From contig JADLFV010000005.1 of NCBI GenBank assembly GCA_020849625.1, positions 1 to 43,607 on the forward strand: a stretch of 43,607 bases of DNA. The letters are read 5' to 3'. The notes under the pieces are model-generated. The model saw only the letters and a list, made by a program, of their open reading frames with translations, searched no databases and was not told the origin of the DNA. Positions 25,616 to 32,965 of this stretch are shown here, piece by piece; positions within the stretch are counted from its first letter, which is position 1; each line of letters begins with the position of its first letter. A program made the position numbers and the translations under genes. Origin of the DNA: Phycisphaeraceae bacterium. GTDB taxonomy: Bacteria; Planctomycetota; Phycisphaerae; Phycisphaerales; Phycisphaeraceae.

Positions 25616-26800
25616 ATGTCATCACAAAGTTTGGTGATCGTCCCCATTGATCAGTCCTTCGAGGTGCTGGACCGCTGGTCGCGCGCCAGCCGATACCAGA
25701 GCCCCCAGGCTGACGCGGCTTTGCAGTGGGCGATCGACCATCTCGACGACAAGGGCGGACACATCCTTCTGGCCCCGGGAAGCTATCCCTGTCGCCAGCC
25801 TGTCCGTCTGCGCAGCGGCGTGCGTTTCGAAGGCGCCGGCCGGGCCACACGGTTGATCGTCGGCAGTGACAAACCACTTGCAGCCGGTATTCACCTGTCA
25901 TCCCTGGACCTCGCCCAGGTGGCCAACCTCTCGATCTGCAAGCAGGCTCAAACCCATGTGGCGTGCGGACTGTTGCTGGAAGACTGCGGCCAATGCGTGT
26001 TGCAGGACGTGCACAGCGCCGGCTTCGATGATTACGGCATCCACCTGACGAAAAAAACTTTCCTTTGCGAGTTGCGCCACTGCTCGCTGGCGGACAACCG
26101 CGTCGCCAACCTCTGCCTCAGTCACATGGGCGACAAGGCACGCGTGGGTGACTTCGTACCCAACATGATCACCGGCTGCGTCACGCTCGGTGGCGGCATC
26201 GGCATCGAATGTCGCGATCACGTCACGGTGATGAACTTCAACAACTGTACGGTGTACAAGCCCTGCAGCCACGCCTACTTCTTCCACGAAACCTGCAACA
26301 GCATTCTGCTGACCGGTTGCCGCTCGTTCCAGGTCGAAGGACACGCGGTCTACATCCGCAAGTCACACGAGATCAACATCTCCAGCAACGTTTTCTGCTG
26401 GCAGCGTGACCACGGCATCGTGCTCGAAGATGTGAACTGGGGTGTGATCACCGGCAACGAGATCATCGACTCCGGCGTGCGCGCCCACGACAAGCAGCCG
26501 CGCCACGGCATCGTGATGAAAACCGGGGTCAAGGGCGTGGAAATCGTCGGAAACACCATTTTCAACTGGGGCGATCAGCCGCCGATGGATTGCGGGGTCA
26601 CGGAGGATCAGTCCTGTATGGAGAACCTGGTCTGCGGCAACACGATCAATTACTTCACTCATGAAGCCGTGCACAGCGAGGGGATCGGCACTTTGGCAAA
26701 AGACAACGTGACGAGGCAACAGCCATCTTATCGCAACTCCGACAAACCGCCGTTTCCTGATTTCGATCGTAAACTGTTATACGAATATCTGCGTCGCTGA
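25616..26800 (+). CDS. right-handed beta-helix protein without signal peptide
   Basis: The 394-residue sequence repeats the coil pattern of pectate-lyase-like right-handed beta-helices (SLDLAQVANLSICKQAQTHV, CGLLLEDCGQCVLQDVHSAG, HEINISSNVFCWQRDHGIVL, GVEIVGNTIFNWG). The N-terminus (LQWAIDHLDDKGGHILLAPG) matches the opening of pectate-lyase-superfamily domains. ATG at 25616 has AAGGAG six bases upstream; the earlier GTG at 25586 does not. No signal peptide is present and the protein has many cysteines, so it is probably cytoplasmic, unlike its exported counterpart at 32966-35428. It begins a rightward run with GntR, CoA-transferase, hydratase and dehydrogenase genes (gap 29 bp). An intracellular lyase, isomerase or epimerase acting on an imported saccharide or sugar acid is possible; the substrate is unknown. 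Confidence 0.8.
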   Translation: MSSQSLVIVPIDQSFEVLDRWSRASRYQSPQADAALQWAIDHLDDKGGHILLAPGSYPCRQPVRLRSGVRFEGAGRATRLIVGSDKPLAAGIHLSSLDLAQVANLSICKQAQTHVACGLLLEDCGQCVLQDVHSAGFDDYGIHLTKKTFLCELRHCSLADNRVANLCLSHMGDKARVGDFVPNMITGCVTLGGGIGIECRDHVTVMNFNNCTVYKPCSHAYFFHETCNSILLTGCRSFQVEGHAVYIRKSHEINISSNVFCWQRDHGIVLEDVNWGVITGNEIIDSGVRAHDKQPRHGIVMKTGVKGVEIVGNTIFNWGDQPPMDCGVTEDQSCMENLVCGNTINYFTHEAVHSEGIGTLAKDNVTRQQPSYRNSDKPPFPDFDRKLLYEYLRR

Positions 26801-26829
26801 AATGCTGAACGCGCAATTGGAGTGATCCC

Positions 26830-27459
26830 TTGCCTGAAGAACTCACCACCATGGATGACTTTCCGATTCGCATGACATTGCGCGAGCAGTTGGTGGATCG
26901 GATTCGCAACGACGTGCTTTCCGGCCGATTGGCCGGTGGCGAGCCGTTGCGTGAGCAGCACCTGGCGGCCAAGTTCCGCATCAGTCGCGGGCCGGTGCGC
27001 GACGCGCTGCTGGAACTGACCAAGGAAGGGTTGCTGATCGCTCGCCCCAACTGCGGGGTGCGCGTGGGCAATCCGCCGGATGAGTCGGTACGCTCGTTGA
27101 TCGTGCAGCTTCGCCGCGAGATCGAGTCCTTCGCCCTGCGCAGCGCGTTTGACCGCATTGACGAAAGCGTGCTGAAGCGCATGAGAGCCAACCTTCAGGC
27201 CTTTCGGACCGCGTGCCAGTCGCAAGACCTGTCGCGCGTGGTGCAGTATGACATGGCTTTTCACCGGATGATTCTTGAGCTGGTGGAGGAAGAGGACCTT
27301 TCGAACATCTGGCTGCCGGTGGTTTCACGCATGGTGCTGCCGTATTCGCGTCACCACAATGTCATGGATAGTTACTGCGAGCACGAGGCCATTGTGGACG
27401 CCATCAGCCAGGGCGATTGCGATCTGGCGGTGCAACGTTTGGTGGCCAACATCCAATGA
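26830..27459 (+). CDS. GntR-family regulator, FCD subfamily
   Basis: This 209-residue regulator has a winged helix at about residues 14-80 (LREQLVDRIRNDVLSGRLAG, EQHLAAKFRISRGPVRDALL, ELTKEGLLIARPNCGVRV). A short FCD domain follows with the Asp-His ligand motif YDMAFHRMIL and HEAIVDAISQGDCDLAVQRL near the end. TTG at 26830 is preceded by GGAG at nine bases; an ATG at 26851 is the alternative. Its stop overlaps the next start as ATGA (27456-27459), so it is translationally coupled to the CoA-transferase gene. It probably controls this catabolic run, perhaps through the inverted repeat at 25502-25535, in response to the carboxylic acid or CoA intermediate being degraded (inference). Confidence 0.9.
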   Translation: MPEELTTMDDFPIRMTLREQLVDRIRNDVLSGRLAGGEPLREQHLAAKFRISRGPVRDALLELTKEGLLIARPNCGVRVGNPPDESVRSLIVQLRREIESFALRSAFDRIDESVLKRMRANLQAFRTACQSQDLSRVVQYDMAFHRMILELVEEEDLSNIWLPVVSRMVLPYSRHHNVMDSYCEHEAIVDAISQGDCDLAVQRLVANIQ

Positions 27460-28988
27460 GACGATCCAAATTGATATCGGCGGAGGAAGCGGCGGGGCTG
27501 ATCCAGAATCACGCCCACGTGGCCATCATGGGCTCCGGCGGCGGCGTGGGCGAGCCGACGCACCTGCTGCGCATGCTTCGACAGCGCTTCGATCAGCAAC
27601 AGACGCCGCGCGACCTGACGCTGTATCACGCCACCGGCCTGGGCGATAAGAAATCCATAGGCACCGATCTGCTGGCGACTGACGGTTTGGTCAAGCGCGA
27701 TATCGCTGGACACCTGGGCATGGCCCCGCAGATGGCTGCCATGATCGCCGACAACCGCATCGAGAGTTATAACTTTCCCCAGGGCGTGATCTCACAGATG
27801 TTCCGTGCCATCGCCGCACGTCAACCCGGCATCTTCACCAAGGTCGGCCTGGGCACGTACATCGATCCCCGCCTCGAGGGCGGACGCATGAACGATCGCA
27901 CCCAACAGTGTGAACAGCTCGTGCGGGTGGAGCAGATCGACGGTGAATCGTGGCTATTTTTCCCGCGCTGGCACATCGATGTGGCACTGGTCCGCGGCAC
28001 GACGGGTGATCTTCACGGCAACATCACCAGTGAGCAGGAAGCTGCGATCCTGGAAGGCGTCGCCATGGCGCAAGCTGCCCGCGCCAGTCGCGGCATCGTC
28101 ATCGCCCAGGTCAAATATCTGGCGGAAGCAGGCTCGCTCGATCCTCGCCGCGTCACCATCCCCGGTACGTGTGTGGATTACATCGTCGTCGATGAGCACC
28201 AGAAACAGACGTGCCTGACCGAATATGACCCGGCACTCAGCGGTCAATCGCGCGTGCCGCTGCAGCAGATTCAGCCGCTGCCGCTGGATGCCCGCAAGGT
28301 GATTGCCCGTCGTGCGGCGCGCGAACTGTTTCCGGGGGCGGTGATCAATGTCGGCGTCGGCATGCCCGACGGCGTCGCCGCCGTGGCAGCCGAGCAAGGC
28401 GTGCTCGACCAGGTGACGTTCACCGTCGAGCAGGGCGTGATCGGCGGCCAGCCCGCCAAGGGCGTGATCTTCGGCGTCTCCTACAACGCTGAGGCTTACA
28501 TTCAACAGCCCGATCAGTTCAACTATTATGATGGCGGCAATCTGGACCTGGCTTTTCTCGGTATGGCCCAGATTGATGCCGAGGGCAACGTCAACGCCAG
28601 CAAGGTCGGCCCGCTGCTGACCGGCTGCGGCGGATTTATCAACATCACCCAGAATGCCCGCCGCGTCGTGTTCTGCGGCACGTTGACCGCCAAGAACTTC
28701 GCCTGCACCGTGTGCGATGGTCGCCTGCACATCACACGCGAAGGCAGCGTGCGCAAATTTGTCTCTCACGTCGAGCAGATCACCTTCAGCGGACAATTCG
28801 CACGCAAATCCAAGCAAAGCGTGATCTACGTCACGGAGCGGGCGGTGTTCGAACTCAACGGCGACGGCGTCGTGCTGCGCGAAGTGGCCCCGGGTGTGGA
28901 CCTGAAGCGCGATGTCCTTCATCAGATGGATTTTGCGCCCATCGTGCCCAGTGACATCATGACCATGGACCCGCAGATTTATGAATAG
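27456..28988 (+). CDS. family I CoA-transferase (acyl-CoA:carboxylate)
   Basis: This cytoplasmic enzyme moves CoA from an acyl-CoA to a free carboxylic acid through a glutamyl-CoA intermediate. The 510 residues contain both halves of the family I fold in one chain, as in propionate CoA-transferase and E. coli YdiF: the N-terminal half with VAIMGSGGGVGEPTHLLRML and GTYIDPRLEGGRMN, the C-terminal half with VINVGVGMPDGVAAVAAEQG and the catalytic Glu325 in FTVEQGVIGGQPAKG. Near the end DLAFLGMAQIDAEGNVNASK is also typical. The ATG at 27456 sits in the ATGA overlap with the GntR gene. It overlaps the next gene by eight bases. Its role is probably to activate an acid released from the substrate. 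Confidence 0.93.
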   Translation: MRRSKLISAEEAAGLIQNHAHVAIMGSGGGVGEPTHLLRMLRQRFDQQQTPRDLTLYHATGLGDKKSIGTDLLATDGLVKRDIAGHLGMAPQMAAMIADNRIESYNFPQGVISQMFRAIAARQPGIFTKVGLGTYIDPRLEGGRMNDRTQQCEQLVRVEQIDGESWLFFPRWHIDVALVRGTTGDLHGNITSEQEAAILEGVAMAQAARASRGIVIAQVKYLAEAGSLDPRRVTIPGTCVDYIVVDEHQKQTCLTEYDPALSGQSRVPLQQIQPLPLDARKVIARRAARELFPGAVINVGVGMPDGVAAVAAEQGVLDQVTFTVEQGVIGGQPAKGVIFGVSYNAEAYIQQPDQFNYYDGGNLDLAFLGMAQIDAEGNVNASKVGPLLTGCGGFINITQNARRVVFCGTLTAKNFACTVCDGRLHITREGSVRKFVSHVEQITFSGQFARKSKQSVIYVTERAVFELNGDGVVLREVAPGVDLKRDVLHQMDFAPIVPSDIMTMDPQIYE

Positions 28989-29775
28989 ATTCGTCATGCG
29001 AACGCTCATTGAATATCAGAGTCAAGGCGGCCGCGCGAGCATCGCCTGGACCACCGATCCGCCCGGTAAGCCCGCGACGATGGATCACGAAGTGCTCGAC
29101 CAGCTTGATCAGATCATCGAGCGGATCGAGCGCGACTCCACGCTGCGTTCCGTGGTAATGCTTAGCGAGTCTGAGAAATATTTTGTGGTCGGCGCCAACA
29201 TCAACGTGCTGGCGACTCTCGATGAGCGGACGATCGGGCCGTGGGTGGAAAAGGGGCACGCGGTGCTCAATCGCCTCGAAGCGTTGCCTGTGCCCGTGAT
29301 CGCTGCTGTTAACGGTTACTGTCTGGGCGGCGGGCTGGAATTGGCGATGGCGTGTGACATCATCGTGGCGACGCGCACTGCCAGGTTCGGTTCACCGGAA
29401 GCGCGGCTCGGTCTGGTCCCAGGCTGGGGCGGCAGCTACCGTCTGCCGCGGCGCGTGGGACTGGCGCAGGCACAACTGCTGATGTTCACCGCGCGCACGA
29501 TCGAGGCCCAGGAAGCATACCGCATCGGACTGGCTGACCTGCTCGTGGATGACGCTGAGGCGATGGACGCCGCGATCGCGCAACTTGCGGAAGAAATAGC
29601 CGCATGCAGCCGCACATCCCTGTCCTGCATCAAGGCCATGACCCGTCACGAGGTTTCATTGTCAACCGCGGCCCAAAGCGAGGTGGCAGCCTCGCAGCAG
29701 TGCATGCGCGATCACGATACGCAACAGCGCGTGGCGCAGTTCCTGGCGAGCAAGGCCGGCTTGCGTCGAAGCTGA
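28981..29775 (+). CDS. enoyl-CoA hydratase/isomerase family protein
   Basis: This crotonase-fold enzyme of 264 residues carries the oxyanion-hole segment ESEKYFVVGANINVLATL, then YCLGGGLELAMACDIIVAT and FGSPEARLGLVPGWGGSYRL. Both acid/base glutamates of true hydratases are in place (Glu120 and Glu140 from the first ATG), so hydration or dehydration of an enoyl-CoA is expected. ATG at 28981 overlaps the end of the CoA-transferase gene by eight bases; a second ATG at 28996 (MRTLIEYQSQG) is equally good. It is part of the GntR-CoA-transferase-hydratase-dehydrogenase run. The exact acyl chain cannot be told from sequence. Confidence 0.92.
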   Translation: MNRFVMRTLIEYQSQGGRASIAWTTDPPGKPATMDHEVLDQLDQIIERIERDSTLRSVVMLSESEKYFVVGANINVLATLDERTIGPWVEKGHAVLNRLEALPVPVIAAVNGYCLGGGLELAMACDIIVATRTARFGSPEARLGLVPGWGGSYRLPRRVGLAQAQLLMFTARTIEAQEAYRIGLADLLVDDAEAMDAAIAQLAEEIAACSRTSLSCIKAMTRHEVSLSTAAQSEVAASQQCMRDHDTQQRVAQFLASKAGLRRS

Positions 29776-29804
29776 TTCCTTCAACCTCTTGTAAGGTGAT
29801 CCAC

Positions 29805-31304
29805 ATGAGCTCCACTCACGGCCCGATTCAATCGCACGACTATCAGATGTTGATCGACGGCCACTGGGTTGAATCGCACTCGGGCAGACGGTATGAGCGG
29901 CACAGTCCCGCACATGACGTGCTCGTCGGCACCTATCCTGAGGCGGACGCCAAAGACGTGGACATTGCGGTGGCTGTGGCCCGCCGGGTGTTCGATGAGA
30001 GCGATTGGCCGCACACCAGCGGGGCGGAGCGCGCTGCGCTGCTGGGCAAAGTGTCCGTCCTCATTCACGAGAATGCCGAGGAACTGGCCCTGATCGAGAC
30101 GCTGGAGAGCGGCAAACCGTTGAACCAGGCCCGCGATGAGATGGGCTGGACTTGTGCGATCTGGGATTACGCCGCGACGCTCGCCCGCCATCTGCGCGGT
30201 GATGCGTACAACAATCTCGGGCCTGACATGCTCGGCATCACCGTGCGCGAGCCGATCGGCGTCGTCGGATTGATTACGCCGTGGAATTTCCCGCTGCTGA
30301 TCATCAGCCAGAAACTGCCGTTCGCCCTGGCGGCCGGATGCACCTGCGTTGTCAAGCCCAGCGAGTTGACGCCCGGCACCACTCTGCGACTTGGCGAACT
30401 GCTGCTGCAGGCTGGGCTGGCGCCCGGCGTAGTCAACATCGTCACCGGCTTCGGCGATCCCGTCGGTCAGCGTCTCTGTGACCATCACGATGTGGACATG
30501 ATCTCCTTCACCGGGTCCACCCGCGTGGGCAAACAGGTCGTCGCGGCCTCGCAGGGCAATCTCAAGAAAGTCACGTTGGAACTGGGCGGCAAGAACCCGC
30601 AGGTGCTGTTCCCCGATGCCGATCTTGACGCGGCCCTGGACGCGGTGGTCTTCGGCGTCTATTTCAATATGGGCGAGTGCTGCAACAGCGGCAGCCGGCT
30701 GCTGATCCATCAGGATATGGCGGACAAATTTGTGCCGCGCATCATCGAGCATGCCAAACGGGTGAAGGTCGGTGATCCACTGGACCCGGCCACCAAAGTC
30801 GGCGCATTGATCAGCGATGCTCATCTGAAGAAAGTCATGGGCTACATTGAGTCCGGCAGGAAAAGTGCCGCTCGTTTCCGCCTCGGCGGTAACCGCCTGA
30901 TCACCGACAAGGGGCGATTCGTCGAGCCCACCATCATCGATCACGTGACCGCCGACATGCCGCTGGCCTGCGAGGAAGTGTTCGGTCCCGTGTTGTCGGT
31001 GATCCGTTTCAAGGACGAGTCTGAAGCGGCCGGAATCGTCAACAGCACGATGTACGGCCTTTCCGCCGCGGTGTGGACGCGCGACCTTGACCGCGCTCTG
31101 ACCATGGCCCGACGCATTCATGCCGGCACGGTGTGGATTAACACGTTCATGTCCGGCCCGCAGGAATTGCCCTTCGGCGGCTACCGTCAAAGTGGGCTGG
31201 GGCGCGAGCTTGGGCGTTTCGCTGCCGAGGAATACACCGAGCTGAAGACGATCCAGTTGCACATGGGACCGCGAACCTCGTGGTGGGCCGGTTTACCCAG
31301 GTGA
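29805..31304 (+). CDS. NAD(P)-dependent aldehyde dehydrogenase
   Basis: This cytoplasmic enzyme oxidises an aldehyde to the acid. At 499 residues it has standard length. Visible motifs are TPWNFPLLIISQKLPFALAA, the cofactor-site KPSELTP, SFTGSTRVGKQV, the general base in LELGGKNPQVLF, the nucleophilic second Cys of GECCNSGSRLLI, and EEVFGPVLSVIRF. It is closest in style to betaine/lactaldehyde-type enzymes; the substrate is not assignable. ATG at 29805 has AAGGTG at about eight bases. It lies 29 bp after the hydratase gene and is convergent with the symporter, the two stops only 20 bp apart, with no terminator visible. Confidence 0.94.
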   Translation: MSSTHGPIQSHDYQMLIDGHWVESHSGRRYERHSPAHDVLVGTYPEADAKDVDIAVAVARRVFDESDWPHTSGAERAALLGKVSVLIHENAEELALIETLESGKPLNQARDEMGWTCAIWDYAATLARHLRGDAYNNLGPDMLGITVREPIGVVGLITPWNFPLLIISQKLPFALAAGCTCVVKPSELTPGTTLRLGELLLQAGLAPGVVNIVTGFGDPVGQRLCDHHDVDMISFTGSTRVGKQVVAASQGNLKKVTLELGGKNPQVLFPDADLDAALDAVVFGVYFNMGECCNSGSRLLIHQDMADKFVPRIIEHAKRVKVGDPLDPATKVGALISDAHLKKVMGYIESGRKSAARFRLGGNRLITDKGRFVEPTIIDHVTADMPLACEEVFGPVLSVIRFKDESEAAGIVNSTMYGLSAAVWTRDLDRALTMARRIHAGTVWINTFMSGPQELPFGGYRQSGLGRELGRFAAEEYTELKTIQLHMGPRTSWWAGLPR

Positions 31305-31324
31305 CGAAACATGGGGGCCGACAC

Positions 31325-32890
31325 CTACTTGTCCCAGACAGTCAAACCGGTCACATCGCGCTGGCGGTCCGGCCATAACGCGCCGACACAGTAGCCAACA
31401 AAGAACATGATCAGGTTGCCGAAGATATCGGTGTAGTAGAGATCGAACGGCACCTTGAGAAAATGCGGCAGCAGGTCCGGCCTGTTCTTGGCGATCAGTG
31501 TCCAGGTCACGAACAGCAACGTGCAGGCAATGCCCAGCCACACAGAGCGTGCATTGCCGCGACGGGTGAAGAATCCCACGCAATAGATGCCCAGCAGGCC
31601 GCCGCCCATGAGCGAGACAATGATGGTGCCGGTGTCCTGAAGCGTTTTGGTCGGCACCTCGTGCAGCAGGACAGCGCCGCCGATCATGATCAGCCCGACG
31701 ATGGTTGCAGCGCACCAGGCGACCTTCAGGTAATGCCTGTCAGTTCGATTCTTCACGAAATAGCGGCGATAAATGTCCACGACGAACACCGTGGAGATGG
31801 AATTGATGGAGGAATCCAGCGAGGACATGGCTGCGGCCGTGATGGCGGCGATGATCAGTCCGGTCAGTCCCGGCGGCAACTGGGTGATGACGTAGAAAGG
31901 CAGGATCTGCTCGGCTTTGCTTTCGCCGGTGAGCATGGCGGCCGCCCGCGGATCGGGATGCACGTGGTAGTACACGAACAGGCAGGTGCCCAGGAACATG
32001 AAACCGGCCCAGATGGGGATGTTGGTCGTGGCGCAGATGAGCATGGCCTTGCGCGCTTCGTAGGTGCTCTTGGCGGCCACGTAACGCTGCACGGTGTTCT
32101 GGCCGCCGCAGTATTCGCGCAGATAGGTGAACGCACCCAGCAGGATCATCATGGAGATGGTCTTTTCACTGATGGAGAAGCCCCAACTCGGCGTGCTCGC
32201 CACGCCGTTGGTCATTTCCGACAGCGTGAACTTGTCATGGGCCATGGCGACGTGCAGCACCTCGGATATTCCCCCCGGGATGCTCATCAGGATGCTGCAC
32301 AGGCAGACGATGCCGCCGACGATCAGGACGATCGTCTGGATCACATCCGTCCAGATCACCGCATCGATGCCGCCGACGATTGTGTAGAAGGCGACAAACA
32401 CGCCGGCGGTGATCACGCAAAGTTCCGCGTTCATGCCGGTCATCTCGTGCACCACCAGCGACACCAGGTAGAGGATGATGCTGACGCGGACGATCTGGGC
32501 CAGCATGTAAACCGAAGCGACGTAAGCACGAACCGAAGGCCCGAAGCGCGATTCGAGGTATTGATAAGCCGTGGTGACGCCGGCCTTGCGATAGAAGGGC
32601 AGAATCAAGTATGCCGCCATCAGGATCACCAGCGGCAGAGCGAGGTTGGGCAGAAAGCGCAGCCACCCGGTTTTGTAGGCGTCACCGGGAAACGAAACGA
32701 AGGTGACCGAACTGATGGACGTGCCGACCATACTCAGCCCGATGGCCCAGCCGGGCACCGATCGGCCGCCGAGGAAATACTGCTCGGTCGAGGTGTTACG
32801 GCGTGAAAACCACAGGCCCATCAATGCCATGGCGCCCAGGTAGCCGAACAGTATCGCGTAATCGAAGCTGGTCATCGCCGATGCAAGCAT
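31325..32890 (-). CDS. sodium:solute symporter (SSS family)
   Basis: This inner-membrane Na+-coupled uptake carrier has 521 residues and about 13-14 spans. The N-terminal core reads GLWFSRRNTSTEQYFLGGRS, WAIGLSMVGTSISSVTFVSF and PGDAYKTGW, typical of SSS members. Further signatures are LTGLIIAAITAAAMSSLDSS, INSISTVFVVDIYRRYF and the YVASVYMLAQIVRVSIILYL helix. Substrates in the family include sugars, sialic acid, myo-inositol and carboxylates. GGAGG lies 10 bases before the ATG at 32890. It follows the exported beta-helix gene by 75 bp on the same strand and ends beside the aldehyde dehydrogenase, so it may supply the substrate of either catabolic set. Confidence 0.93.
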   Translation of the reverse strand: MLASAMTSFDYAILFGYLGAMALMGLWFSRRNTSTEQYFLGGRSVPGWAIGLSMVGTSISSVTFVSFPGDAYKTGWLRFLPNLALPLVILMAAYLILPFYRKAGVTTAYQYLESRFGPSVRAYVASVYMLAQIVRVSIILYLVSLVVHEMTGMNAELCVITAGVFVAFYTIVGGIDAVIWTDVIQTIVLIVGGIVCLCSILMSIPGGISEVLHVAMAHDKFTLSEMTNGVASTPSWGFSISEKTISMMILLGAFTYLREYCGGQNTVQRYVAAKSTYEARKAMLICATTNIPIWAGFMFLGTCLFVYYHVHPDPRAAAMLTGESKAEQILPFYVITQLPPGLTGLIIAAITAAAMSSLDSSINSISTVFVVDIYRRYFVKNRTDRHYLKVAWCAATIVGLIMIGGAVLLHEVPTKTLQDTGTIIVSLMGGGLLGIYCVGFFTRRGNARSVWLGIACTLLFVTWTLIAKNRPDLLPHFLKVPFDLYYTDIFGNLIMFFVGYCVGALWPDRQRDVTGLTVWDK

Positions 32891-32965
32891 GCAGCATGTA
32901 CCTCCGGCTGCTGGTTCGCAATCAGTGCCGCACTTCGGTGCGCTGACAAGTTCTCGTGGCCATCA

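Noticed and set aside
31463..32806. 447-codon plus-strand ORF
   Set aside because: Antisense to the clear sodium symporter; composition (Gly/His/Asp/Arg) is that of a shadow frame.
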